Shown one piece after another: positions 33,691-42,177 of a DNA stretch of 64,000 bases. The stretch lies in contig NZ_FUYA01000003.1 of the NCBI RefSeq assembly GCF_900167065.1, positions 124,001 to 188,000 of the forward strand, written 5' to 3'. The stretch's first letter is position 1; every line of letters starts with the position of its first letter. Origin of the DNA: Desulfobaculum bizertense DSM 18034 (GTDB lineage: Bacteria > Desulfobacterota > Desulfovibrionia > Desulfovibrionales > Desulfovibrionaceae). Both the position numbers and the translations under genes were made by a program. The notes beneath the pieces are model-generated. The model worked only from the letters and a program-made list of their open reading frames with translations. It did not search any database and was not told the DNA's origin.

Positions 33691-35043
33691 ATGCAAGGCT
33701 GGAATGAACGTGCACTGATATGCGAGGAAGGCACCGTCCTGCGCGAAGCAGACGTCGTCGTCTGTGGAGCAGGCCCTGCTGGTGTGGCAGCCGCAACAGT
33801 CTGCGCTCGTCAGGGACTGGACACCCTGCTTGTTGAAAAGAACGGTTTTTGCGGTGGCGCTGCTGTCGCAGGACTGAGTGGAACAATCTGTGGCCTCTAC
33901 CTGACCCAGAACGACATCCACAACGCAACCCCCAAGCAGATCGTCTTTGGTTTTGCAGAGGAATTCAGAACCCGACTCAGCAAAAAACACGGGCTGACCG
34001 AACCTCAGGTTTACGGAAACACCCACGTGGTCACCTTTGATCCGCTCATCTGGCGCGAAGCCGCAGACGACATGCTCGAAGAAGCAGGCGTCTCCTGCCT
34101 CTACCACACGCTGGTGACGGGCGTCGTCAAAGAACAGGGCCACTACTCCGCCATTCGCCTTGAGTCTTCTGCTGGTCACACACTGGTCAAGGCCAAGGCA
34201 TTCATTGACGCAACAGGTGATGCAGCTCTGGCCGCACAGGCTGGCCTGCCCTACACCTATGGCGACAATGGCGCCATCCAGAACCCAACAATGATGTTCC
34301 GGCTCTGCGATGTTGATGAAGAGGGCTTTTATGGGTATTTCGGTTCAGACACGATCTGCCCCGATGACCTTACCCAAAAGCTCCAGGCCGCCTTCAAGGA
34401 CGGCAGTTACACAACCCCTCGCGACCGCGTATGGGTCTTCCCAACTCCACAGCATTCCGTTTTTCTGATGAACTGCACCCAGCTTGCTGGCCAGAACGGC
34501 GAAATGCTGAACGTCATTGACCCAAAAGACAGGACCTGGGGAGAAATCTCAGGCCGTCGCGCTGCCCGCGAATACCACCGCTTTTTTAAAGACAATGTGC
34601 CGGGATTTGAGCAGTCCCAGCTTATTGATATGTCACCGGAAGTCGGTGTGCGCCAAACCAGAACTATCTCTGGGGAAAGCCGCCTGACAAACGATCATGT
34701 TGCACAGTGTGCAAAAGCCAAAGACGGCATTGCACGCTCTTCCTGGCCGATCGAACTGCATGCAGGAGAAGTCTCCAAGCTTCACTGGCTTATCGACGAC
34801 TACTACGAAGTTCCATACGCAACGCTGGTTCCCAAAGAAACCGATAACCTGATTGTGGCTGGTCGCAGCCTTTGCGCAGAGCACGAAGCACTCGCCTCTG
34901 CCCGGGTTACCGCCCAGTGTTTTGAGTATGGACACGCCGCAGCAGTGGCTACAGCCCTCATGCTGAAACAGGGTCTCAGCTATCGTGATGTGGATACCGA
35001 TGAGCTGCGCGCCCGCATGATCGACAACGGAAGTGCTCTCTAG
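33691..35043 (+). CDS. FAD-dependent oxidoreductase
   Basis: A 450-residue flavoprotein. The dinucleotide fold starts at ADVVVCGAGPAGVAAATVCARQGLDTLLVEK; FCGGAAVAGLSG, AFIDATGDAALAAQAGLP and the C-terminal IVAGRSLCAEHEALASARVT are typical of the FAD_oxidored (FixC/thiazole-like) family. ATG 33691 is preceded by GGAG at good spacing, so the start is placed there rather than farther upstream. It is the first gene of an operon with the enolase-superfamily protein (53-base gap) and the BCCT transporter. The substrate is unknown; an oxidation of the compound taken up is a reasonable inference. Confidence 0.88.
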   Translation: MQGWNERALICEEGTVLREADVVVCGAGPAGVAAATVCARQGLDTLLVEKNGFCGGAAVAGLSGTICGLYLTQNDIHNATPKQIVFGFAEEFRTRLSKKHGLTEPQVYGNTHVVTFDPLIWREAADDMLEEAGVSCLYHTLVTGVVKEQGHYSAIRLESSAGHTLVKAKAFIDATGDAALAAQAGLPYTYGDNGAIQNPTMMFRLCDVDEEGFYGYFGSDTICPDDLTQKLQAAFKDGSYTTPRDRVWVFPTPQHSVFLMNCTQLAGQNGEMLNVIDPKDRTWGEISGRRAAREYHRFFKDNVPGFEQSQLIDMSPEVGVRQTRTISGESRLTNDHVAQCAKAKDGIARSSWPIELHAGEVSKLHWLIDDYYEVPYATLVPKETDNLIVAGRSLCAEHEALASARVTAQCFEYGHAAAVATALMLKQGLSYRDVDTDELRARMIDNGSAL

Positions 35044-35096
35044 TTGTTTCGGGGCCGAAACGACAAGAGCTGTCAGAATCAAAAGGAGAGGTTAAA

Positions 35097-36221
35097 ATGA
35101 AGGATTGCAAAATCAGCAGAGTAGAACTCTATGCAATGGCTGACCCCAACGCTGCCCCCATCCCTTGGGCAGATAATCAGGAGCCACTGCTGTACACCAA
35201 CAACATCGTCCGCCTCATCACCGAGGACGGAACTGAGGGTGTTGGTGCATCCATGAGCTACACCGAGAACGATTTCGATCGCTGCATGATCGAATCGCTC
35301 AGAACAGTTGTTCCCGGCCTGATTGGCAAAAATCCCCTCATGACCGAGGAGCTGTATTCCTGGCTGATGGCCCGCTGCACATGGGGTGGTCTGCCTGCAA
35401 AGTCCCCCATCGACATTGCTGCATGGGACATCAAGGGTAAAAAAGCTGGCATGCCTCTGTACATGCTGCTGGGCGGTGCTCGCGAAAAGATGCTGTCCTA
35501 CGCTTCCACCCCGATGTTTGACACCGTGGAAGAATATTTTCCCTACATCGACGACGCCATTGAGCACGGCTTTACCGCCATCAAACTGCACTGCTACTGC
35601 GTATTCGAAAAAGACCTGAAGCTCGTTCACGCTGTTCAGGAGCGCTACCAGAATTCCCCGGTCAAGTTCATGCTCGACACGGCCACCTTCTACACTCCGG
35701 CCGAAGCCATCCGCATGGCAAAGCTGCTCGACAGCTACAACTGGGAATGGCTTGAAGCTCCCGTGTCTGACTACGATTACAAGACATACCAGCGTCTTGT
35801 TCGCGACACGGACCTCGAAATCACCCCTCACGGCAACTGCCTGCTGACACTCCAGGAAGTGACCTACGCGCTCGGCAATGAATTCTGGTCCGACATCCGC
35901 CAGGACGCCTCTGTCTGCGGCGGCATCACCCCGCTGAACAAGTGCTTTGCCATTGCCGAAGGCCACTCCAAGACCCTCGAAATCCAGAGCATGGGCTACA
36001 CCATCACTCAGGCTGCCAACCTCCACGTTGCTCTCGCCCACCACAACTGCAAGTACTTCGAACAGTTCTACCCCTACGAAGACTTTGAAATTGCCTGCAA
36101 AACTCCCATCCGCACCGACAAGGAAGGCTTTGTCACTGTGCCCGAGGGAGATGGTCTGGGCGTTGTCATGGACTGGGATGCCGTCAAAGAAGCATCCTTT
36201 GCCACGTACACCTTTGAGTAA
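35097..36221 (+). CDS. Enolase-superfamily (mandelate racemase/muconate lactonizing-like) protein
   Basis: A 374-residue enolase-superfamily protein: N-terminal capping domain, then a TIM barrel. Visible positions are K163-x-H165 where KxK is usual, D194 (FMLDTAT), E220 (WLEAP), N247 in PHGN where the third metal ligand Glu is expected, D270 (RQDAS), and Ser298 where MR-group proteins have the catalytic His. Two metal ligands are thus intact but the rest of the site is atypical. It may racemise, epimerise or dehydrate a carboxylate or betaine substrate; this cannot be decided from sequence. AAGGAGAGG precedes the ATG. Confidence 0.88.
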   Translation: MKDCKISRVELYAMADPNAAPIPWADNQEPLLYTNNIVRLITEDGTEGVGASMSYTENDFDRCMIESLRTVVPGLIGKNPLMTEELYSWLMARCTWGGLPAKSPIDIAAWDIKGKKAGMPLYMLLGGAREKMLSYASTPMFDTVEEYFPYIDDAIEHGFTAIKLHCYCVFEKDLKLVHAVQERYQNSPVKFMLDTATFYTPAEAIRMAKLLDSYNWEWLEAPVSDYDYKTYQRLVRDTDLEITPHGNCLLTLQEVTYALGNEFWSDIRQDASVCGGITPLNKCFAIAEGHSKTLEIQSMGYTITQAANLHVALAHHNCKYFEQFYPYEDFEIACKTPIRTDKEGFVTVPEGDGLGVVMDWDAVKEASFATYTFE

Positions 36222-36234
36222 CTGAGAGAGCCCC

Positions 36235-37797
36235 ATGAAAATCAACGGACTCGATGTCGACCTTAAACTGACGCTTGGCAGCTTCTCTGCTGTTATTCTG
36301 CTGGGTATTGTCGCTGTGCTGTACCCCGAAGGAACAAAAGCTACTATGGGCGCCATGCTTGACTTCACCGTCAAGAATCTCGGCCCCGGATTCCTTTGGT
36401 ACACTCTTTTTGCAACTGGCCTGCTGCTTTTCCTTGCCCTGTCCAAATACGGAAACATCCGGCTCGGCGGCGACAAGCCCAAGTTTAACAAGTTCCAGCT
36501 CTTTGCTATGGCCCTGTCTGCCGGGCTTGGTGCAAGTACCATGTACTGGGGATTCATTGAATCCACCTACTACTTCATGGACCCCCAGTTTGGCATTGTG
36601 GACAAGCCCATGGCCATGGAATACGCCTCGGCCTACAACATGTTCCACTGGGGTGCTGCGGGCTGGTTTGTTTACCTGATCGTTGCCGTTCCGTTCTGCA
36701 TCGCCTTCTACATCCGAGGCGAACGCAAACTGAGCCTGAGTGGTGTTGTGAACATCATGTTTGATGGCATCCTGCCGGTCTGGGCACAGAAGCTCATTGA
36801 CCTGCTGTTCATCATCACCACCCTTGCAGCAACAGCCCTGACCCTTGGCCTTGCTATCCCGATGATTTCCTCAAACATCAGTAGCCTGACCGGCATTCCG
36901 GACAGCCTCCTGATGGGCATTGGCATCATTGTCGCCCTGTCTATTGTCTTCTCTCTCAGCTCCTACATCGGCGTTGAGAAAGGCATGGCCCGCCTGTCCA
37001 ATGCAACGATTTACATCTGTGCAGCTTTTGTTGGCCTGACCTTTGTCATTGGTCCCTCAGCCCTGATTCTGAACAACACCACCAACGCTATCGGCATCAT
37101 GCTCACGGAATACCTCCGCATGAGCACAAACACCGATCCCTTTGGTACCACCCTGTTCCCCCAGTACTGGACAATCTTCTTCCTCGCGAACTGGATTTCC
37201 TACTCTCCGGGCATTGGCGTGTTCATCACCAAAATTGCCAAGGGCCACAAACTTCGCGACCTGGTTCTGGTGCTGGTTTCCGCTGGCACGCTTGGCACCA
37301 GCATCACCTTTGGTGTGCTTGGTACCTTTACCATGAACCTCCAGAACACTGGTGTGGTTGACGCAGTTGGACTCATCAACTCCGGCCTGCCGACGCAGCT
37401 TGTTGCCGAAGTCTTTGGCAGCACACCGTTCCCGATGGTCATGACCTTTGTGTACCTCATTACAATGGTCCTGTTCACCGTAACGACCCTTGATGGCACA
37501 AGCTTCTCACTGGCTGGCATCGCCACCAAAAAGCTGGACAAGGACGCAAACGTGTCTCCCATGTTCCGCCTGTTCTGGTGCCTGCTGCTGGCAGTTGTTC
37601 CGATTGTCTTCCTGCTCATCCGGGCCAAGCTGAACATTCTCAAATCCTTCCCGGTTTTGATTATTGTCCCGATGATGCCGCTCTTTGCAGTACTGGCATA
37701 CCGGACTCTCGGCTACATCCAGAAGACCTTTGGTCACATGGATGGCAAAGAGATCGAAGCCTATTCCATTGAAGTTTCAAAATCACAGGAGCTGTAA
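36235..37797 (+). CDS. BCCT-family transporter
   Basis: A 520-residue inner-membrane carrier of the betaine/carnitine/choline family, with about 12 membrane helices and the family pattern SAGLGASTMYWGFIE, NMFHWGAAGWFVYL, SSYIGVEKGMARLSN and FFLANWISYSPGIGVFITKIAKGHKLRDLV. It imports quaternary ammonium or related zwitterions by ion symport or exchange. It starts 13 bases after the enolase-like gene. In this locus it is more likely a nutrient importer than an osmoprotectant system, because it is coupled to two enzymes and a GntR regulator. Confidence 0.93.
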   Translation: MKINGLDVDLKLTLGSFSAVILLGIVAVLYPEGTKATMGAMLDFTVKNLGPGFLWYTLFATGLLLFLALSKYGNIRLGGDKPKFNKFQLFAMALSAGLGASTMYWGFIESTYYFMDPQFGIVDKPMAMEYASAYNMFHWGAAGWFVYLIVAVPFCIAFYIRGERKLSLSGVVNIMFDGILPVWAQKLIDLLFIITTLAATALTLGLAIPMISSNISSLTGIPDSLLMGIGIIVALSIVFSLSSYIGVEKGMARLSNATIYICAAFVGLTFVIGPSALILNNTTNAIGIMLTEYLRMSTNTDPFGTTLFPQYWTIFFLANWISYSPGIGVFITKIAKGHKLRDLVLVLVSAGTLGTSITFGVLGTFTMNLQNTGVVDAVGLINSGLPTQLVAEVFGSTPFPMVMTFVYLITMVLFTVTTLDGTSFSLAGIATKKLDKDANVSPMFRLFWCLLLAVVPIVFLLIRAKLNILKSFPVLIIVPMMPLFAVLAYRTLGYIQKTFGHMDGKEIEAYSIEVSKSQEL

Positions 37798-37853
37798 TCA
37801 GCCTCGATTACTCCAGCAACAGCTTCTCGCATAGCGCAAGAGCTTCACAGCTC

Positions 37854-37890
37854 AAGGCCCCGGCTTTCCCTCAAAGCCGGGGCCTTTTTT
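37854..37890 (+). terminator. Terminator after the BCCT operon
   Basis: AAGGCCCCGGCTTT / AAAGCCGGGGCCTT stem followed by T6, 56 bases after the stop codon. Confidence 0.92.
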
Positions 37891-37897
37891 CATGGCA

Positions 37898-37936
37898 CAA
37901 AAAGCCCGTGCTCTCCTGGAACACGGGCGTATTTTT
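37898..37936 (-). terminator. Terminator of the fluoride operon
   Basis: GCCCGTG / CACGGGC hairpin with A-rich and T-rich flanks. On the minus strand it ends the DUF190 gene 10 bases after its stop. Confidence 0.85.
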
Positions 37937-37946
37937 TAGCACAACA

Positions 37947-38357
37947 CTACAGCTCGGCGGGGACAGAAATCTGCCGAAGTGACTGACTTGCAGAAGCAAG
38001 CTTCCAGCGCTCCATATGCTTGTAGGTCATTTCCTTATCCTGCAAGAGTTCGCCATGCGCCTTCACAAACTCCTCGAGCTGCTGCCGCTCAGCGGTCAGC
38101 TCGACATAAAGCACGGCGCATTTTTTGGAATACTCAGGGTGCTGTTCCGAAACATTTTTGCCCTGCGCAAAACCATACGGCGTGCTGTGCGTTGTCGCGT
38201 GGAGAATACCGTCTTTTTGGGCAAGATTCACAAGATGCCGAAAGAGTGGGGTTCCAAAAAACTTTTTCCAGCCAGCAGCAGGAACAGAATCCCCGCGTGT
38301 CATATAAATGCGCAAACGACCGATTTCGTGCTGCGATATATCATGAAGGTGTGACAT
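37947..38357 (-). CDS. DUF190 (PII-like) protein coupled to the CLC-F antiporter
   Basis: A 136-residue protein whose ATG shares its A with the TAA stop of the clc gene (TAATG), so translation is coupled. It has the DUF190 pattern: LRIYMTRGDSVPAAGWKKFFGTPLFRHLVNLAQKDGILHATTHSTPYGF, then a conserved beta strand (CAVLYVELTAERQQLEEFVKAHGELL). DUF190 proteins have a PII-like fold and often accompany fluoride exporters, but their role is unknown. It lies in the same fluoride-controlled transcript. Confidence 0.82.
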   Translation of the reverse strand: MSHLHDISQHEIGRLRIYMTRGDSVPAAGWKKFFGTPLFRHLVNLAQKDGILHATTHSTPYGFAQGKNVSEQHPEYSKKCAVLYVELTAERQQLEEFVKAHGELLQDKEMTYKHMERWKLASASQSLRQISVPAEL

Positions 38358-39718
38358 TACTCCCCCCGCTTCAACAGTTTCATAAACAAAGAATCCTTGC
38401 CTTGACGAACGTCTCGCAGCGAACTGTCCCGCCCGGAAAGCCCTGCACATTTTGGGGCGTCCACCCGCTGCGAAAGATAAATTCCAGAATGCCCGCTAAA
38501 GAGATATGCAAAAAAGCAGGTCATCGCGAAATACGGCAGGTACTGCCCACCAAACACCTCGACGCCCATCAGCGTGCAGGCCAAAGGTGTATTGGTTGCT
38601 CCGGCAAACACACCAATAAACCCAAGACCAGCCATAAGATCGACAGGCAGACCAAGCAGCCCCGCCAAAGCCGAGCCAAGCGCTGCACCAACAAAAAACA
38701 GGGGAGTGACTTCCCCACCCTTAAAGCCACAGCTCAGGGTAATTGCGGTTAAAAGGAGCTTCCAGAACCAGCTCCACGAACTGACTCCTGTGCCATGGAA
38801 GGCGTTCACAATGGATGAACCTGCCCCACTCGCCGTTGTTACGCCAAGCCCCAGATAGTCCTGCGTTCCAAGCGCCCAGCTGATGCCAAGCACAAGCCCG
38901 GCACCCACAACGGGCCGCAGCCAGTACGCTGGGACAACTCGCTTAAACAGCCCGCTCAACGTGTGCATCAGCTCGGCAAACACAAAGCCCACCAGCCCAA
39001 AGAGCACAGCGGCACAAACAACCTTGAGTGCAATAACGGGCGTGATGTGCGCCACCACACCGCCCATATGCAAACTTGCCGCAGTGATGGAATACTGGGT
39101 GTGGTGAATTCCCCATGCCGCACACACCAGATTCCCGAAGATGCTCGCCATAAAGCAGGGAATCAGGGAGTCATAGCGCATGGAGCCAAGGGAGAGAACT
39201 TCCAGAGCAAAAATAGCGCCCGTAAGGGGCGTCCCAAAGACCGCACCAAAGCCAGCAGCAATGCCGCAGGTCAGCAGAATTTTGGTATCGTTTTTCCCAA
39301 GCCGCAAAAAACAGCCGAGAGCCTGAGCAATGGACCCGCCCATCTGAACAGCGGTTCCTTCCCGGCCTGCCGAGCCACCAAAAAGGTGTGTCAGCACAGT
39401 TGAGAACAGGACGAAAGGCAGCATGCGCTTTGGCACCCCGCCACCAGGCTCATGGATTTGCTCCATAATCAGGTTGTTGCCAGCAGCAACATTTTTGCCC
39501 CAGCGATGATGCGCATAGGCGATAACAACGCCCGCTAATGGTAAAAAGTAAAGCAACTCCGGGTGCTGCCAGCGGGTGAGTGTCGCCTGATGTAAAAGCC
39601 ACAGAAAGAACGCAACGGAGGAGCCAACAAGCGCCCCAAGCGGTGCGGTGATGCAGAGCCAGCGAAGCACAAAATACCCCAGAGACGCGTGCTCGCGGAT
39701 ATCCCAGCGAAGTGACAT
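38357..39718 (-). CDS. CLC-F type fluoride/proton antiporter
   Basis: A 453-residue CLC-family membrane protein. It carries the sequence marks that separate the fluoride exporters (CLC-F) from chloride channels: GNNLI in place of GSGIP and GREGT in place of GKEGP, here in AGNNLIMEQIHE and GGSAGREGTAVQM. It should expel fluoride in exchange for protons. AAGGA lies before the ATG at good spacing. A fluoride riboswitch and terminator lie upstream, giving independent support for the substrate. It is translationally coupled to a DUF190 protein. Confidence 0.93.
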   Translation of the reverse strand: MSLRWDIREHASLGYFVLRWLCITAPLGALVGSSVAFFLWLLHQATLTRWQHPELLYFLPLAGVVIAYAHHRWGKNVAAGNNLIMEQIHEPGGGVPKRMLPFVLFSTVLTHLFGGSAGREGTAVQMGGSIAQALGCFLRLGKNDTKILLTCGIAAGFGAVFGTPLTGAIFALEVLSLGSMRYDSLIPCFMASIFGNLVCAAWGIHHTQYSITAASLHMGGVVAHITPVIALKVVCAAVLFGLVGFVFAELMHTLSGLFKRVVPAYWLRPVVGAGLVLGISWALGTQDYLGLGVTTASGAGSSIVNAFHGTGVSSWSWFWKLLLTAITLSCGFKGGEVTPLFFVGAALGSALAGLLGLPVDLMAGLGFIGVFAGATNTPLACTLMGVEVFGGQYLPYFAMTCFFAYLFSGHSGIYLSQRVDAPKCAGLSGRDSSLRDVRQGKDSLFMKLLKRGE

Positions 39719-39874
39719 ACGTATCCTTGTTTTGTAAAAAGAGAAGAATCAGGGCCATAGCAAAACAGAACGAATATGCGTCAAAAGCACAGCGTCAAAG
39801 ACACGGGGCGGGCAAGGCTCGCTCTGTTTCATGAAGTATCAAAAACGAAAGAAATGGAGTTCTGGAGGAAGGGC

Positions 39875-39903
39875 AAAAAAAAGACCACATAGACAATGTG
39901 GTC
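39875..39903 (-). terminator. Riboswitch-linked transcription terminator
   Basis: On the minus strand GACCACAT / ATGTGGTC followed by eight T, between the fluoride aptamer and the clc start codon. It is the probable expression platform, although 33 bases separate it from the aptamer core. Confidence 0.85.
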
Positions 39904-39936
39904 AGCATACGAGACGCACCTCCGCCATGATATTCA

Positions 39937-39988
39937 CAGCAGAAGTCATCAGCTCATCGAGCAGTTACACGGGGGACTTCATCCCCGA
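39937..39988 (-). ncRNA. Fluoride riboswitch (crcB motif)
   Basis: Reading on the minus strand, the aptamer core is GGGGATGAAGTCCCCC, then AACTGCTC-GAT-GAGCTGATGACTTCTGCTG. P1 is GGGG (39986-39983) with CCCC; P2 is GCTC/GAGC; the diagnostic pseudoknot GAAGTC (39980-39975) pairs with GACTTC (39947-39942). The conserved ATGA, AACTG, CTGATG and CT(G/A)CTG positions agree with the known Thermotoga petrophila aptamer as I remember it. It precedes a CLC-F gene and a terminator. Fluoride binding would favour read-through. Confidence 0.92.
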
Positions 39989-39997
39989 AGTTTGAGC

Positions 39998-40026
39998 ACG
40001 CTAGCCGGAGCAGTGCAGCTTGTCAA
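39998..40026 (-). promoter_or_regulatory. Promoter of the fluoride operon
   Basis: On the minus strand TTGACA (40026-40021), 17 bases, TAGCGT (40003-39998). The predicted start is just before the riboswitch aptamer. Confidence 0.7.
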
Positions 40027-40221
40027 CCAGACCGAGCCTCCGGGGAAAACCGGAGCTCATGGCGCTCTTCAGGAATCCAGACCAGCGGTTAGCGCCTTGA
40101 CTTTCTGTGCACACCCGTTCAGTTTGCAGACTCCTTTTCCTGTCTCTGCCAACACGCGAGCCACACGGCATCTGCGGTGTTGCCCGCATTCACTTCTTTT
40201 TCCTTCAAGAGCACATACCGC

Positions 40222-41136
40222 ATGTCAAAAATATTTTCTTTTTTTGAAGACCACATCATGCTTGTTGCATGCCTGTTTCTTGCCGGAACCTTTGTTTTCG
40301 GCACATTCTCTGTGGCCAGCTTCTCAACTCTGGACCTGATCTTTTTGCGATTTTTCATCGCCGCTGTCTGCGTCTTTGTGCTCATCCGCATCAAGTCTCT
40401 TTCCATTGCTCTGCCCAAGGAACTCTACCTGCGACTTTTTGCCCTTTCGCTCGTAGGAATCACGATCTACCACTGGCTTCTTTTTAAGGCTATTGCCTCA
40501 AGCACAGCCCTGAACAACTCTCTTCTCTCGGCAACTGTCCCCATCATCACGCTTATTCTTTCTGTGCTCTTTTTTGGCGAACGAATGAACCTGCGAAGCC
40601 TCACAGGTATGCTCATGTCTTTCTGCGGAGTCGGAATCATCATCAGCGGCGGGAGCATCCACAATATCCTGAATATTTCGTTCAATAGTGGTGATCTCTT
40701 CATGCTCTCCGGGGTGCTTTTGCTCTCAATTTACTTCAATATGCTCAAAAGCGTTCTGAACAGAATGAATCCACTTGTGGTCGCGTTCTACCTCTTCTTT
40801 TTCAGTGTCGTTGTCCTGTTGCCGTTCGTCGCGCAAGGTCCGCTCTCCCGCTTTCAGGGACTTCCTTCCGCAGCATGGTACAGCCTTTTTTATATGGGCA
40901 TCTTTGCCTCTGTCTTTGCGCTGGTCATCCAGCAATTTTCGATCAAGCGCATCGGTCCCGCAAAAACAGCCCTCTACCTGAATCTTATCCCTGTTTTCTC
41001 CCTGCTGCTTTCGCTTCTCTTCCTCGATGAAACCGTACACCTGCACTACCTCATCTCCCTCGTCATCATCCTGAGCGGCGTGTACATCACCCTTTCGGCA
41101 AAAAGCAAAACACCTGCCCCTCACTCAGCCAGTTAA
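40222..41136 (+). CDS. EamA/DMT-family transporter
   Basis: A 304-residue membrane protein with ten hydrophobic helices in two EamA repeats (FGTFSVASFSTLDLIFLRFFIAA and its counterpart AAWYSLFYMGIFASVFALVIQQFSIKRIGPAKTALYLNLIPVFSLLLSLLFLDE). It exports or imports small metabolites, with no prediction of which. Start chosen at 40222 (MSKIFSFFEDHIM); no strong ribosome-binding site is present. It is followed 54 bases later by an AraC-type regulator in the same direction. Confidence 0.88.
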   Translation: MSKIFSFFEDHIMLVACLFLAGTFVFGTFSVASFSTLDLIFLRFFIAAVCVFVLIRIKSLSIALPKELYLRLFALSLVGITIYHWLLFKAIASSTALNNSLLSATVPIITLILSVLFFGERMNLRSLTGMLMSFCGVGIIISGGSIHNILNISFNSGDLFMLSGVLLLSIYFNMLKSVLNRMNPLVVAFYLFFFSVVVLLPFVAQGPLSRFQGLPSAAWYSLFYMGIFASVFALVIQQFSIKRIGPAKTALYLNLIPVFSLLLSLLFLDETVHLHYLISLVIILSGVYITLSAKSKTPAPHSAS

Positions 41137-41190
41137 ACATCGCAAAAAATATCAAAAAAGAGCACAGCGAAAAGTGCTAGAGTTCCCTCC

Positions 41191-42054
41191 ATGAAGATGA
41201 ACAGCACCAAGACCAAGCAGGATTATGCCCAGCGCATGGATAAAGTCTGTGAATATATCCAGCGAAACAGTGAACGGCACATTTCACTGGATGATCTGGC
41301 GCAAGAGGCCAATTTCTCCAAATATCACTTTCATCGCATATTCACAGGCATGGTCGGCGAAACTGTCAAATCCTACCTGAGGAGGGTTCGCCTTGAACAC
41401 GCCGCATCCAAGCTCTGCCTAACAAATGATCCACTTTTACGAATAGCACTTGAAGGTGGATTTGAATCACATGCTGCATTCACCAGAGCATTCCGCAAAC
41501 AGTTTGGTCAGACGCCGTCTTCGTACCGGAAAAACAACAGCTGGAAAAAACGGGAGCAACGCATGACGTACTGGAAAAATATTTCGCTGGAGGTCGCTCT
41601 CGTAGAGCGTCCTGCCATGAACGTGGCATGTGTCAGACATGTTGGACACTACAGGGAATGCGGAAAGGCTTGGGAGAAGCTCTGTAGCTGGGCAGGACCA
41701 CTGGGACTTCTTAAACCTGATATGCAAAGAATTGGAGTCTGTTACAGTGATCCAGACATTACCCCAGCAGACAAGATCATGTATGATGCCTGCCTTGAAA
41801 TAACGCAGCCAGTTCAGGGGAATGATGTTGTTACGATCAAAACGCTTGAAGGTGGAAGCTACGCGCAGGCGATCCACTGCGGTCCATACGACACGGTCTC
41901 AGAAACATACTCTCAGCTCTGTGGACAGTGGCTCCCCCAGCACGGGTACAGAATAGCAAGTGAACCCAGTTTTGAGGTTTACCTCAACGACCCCGGAACC
42001 ACCGCTCCAGAAGATCTTCGTACCGAAATACATGTCCCACTTGCCTCTGCCTAG
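41191..42054 (+). CDS. AraC-family regulator with GyrI-like ligand domain
   Basis: A 287-residue regulator. The N-terminal AraC double helix-turn-helix (about 14-115; ISLDDLAQEANFSKYHFHRIFTGMVGETVKSYLRRVRLE, LLRIALEGGFESHAAFTRAFRKQFGQTPSSYRK) is followed by a GyrI/Rob-like small-molecule domain (about 130-285; VERPAMNVACVRHVGHYRE, FEVYLNDPGTTAPEDLRTEIHVPL). Such proteins respond to lipophilic or cationic compounds and activate efflux or detoxification genes. The neighbouring EamA transporter is a possible target. No clear Shine-Dalgarno is seen. Confidence 0.9.
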   Translation: MKMNSTKTKQDYAQRMDKVCEYIQRNSERHISLDDLAQEANFSKYHFHRIFTGMVGETVKSYLRRVRLEHAASKLCLTNDPLLRIALEGGFESHAAFTRAFRKQFGQTPSSYRKNNSWKKREQRMTYWKNISLEVALVERPAMNVACVRHVGHYRECGKAWEKLCSWAGPLGLLKPDMQRIGVCYSDPDITPADKIMYDACLEITQPVQGNDVVTIKTLEGGSYAQAIHCGPYDTVSETYSQLCGQWLPQHGYRIASEPSFEVYLNDPGTTAPEDLRTEIHVPLASA

Positions 42055-42067
42055 TTTAGAAAAACAC

Positions 42068-42099
42068 AACGCCCCGACAGATTCCCTGCCGGGGCGTTT
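42068..42099 (+). terminator. Terminator after the AraC-type gene
   Basis: AACGCCCCG / CGGGGCGTT stem, T-rich end, 14 bases after the stop codon. Confidence 0.8.
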
Positions 42100-42177
42100 C
42101 TGTGAGCAGAGGTTCTCACTAAATTTTCTTCCATGCATTGAGTGCACAAGGCTCTACTCAATGCGTTGTCACGAAGC

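Noticed and set aside
35079-36566. A 495-residue minus-strand frame covering the enolase-like and BCCT genes
   Set aside because: Antisense shadow of two recognisable proteins; no start signal or motif of its own.
39719-39874. A small open frame between the riboswitch terminator and the clc gene
   Set aside because: A GGAGG-like sequence and an ATG exist near the terminator, but the frame crosses the terminator hairpin and has no family features.
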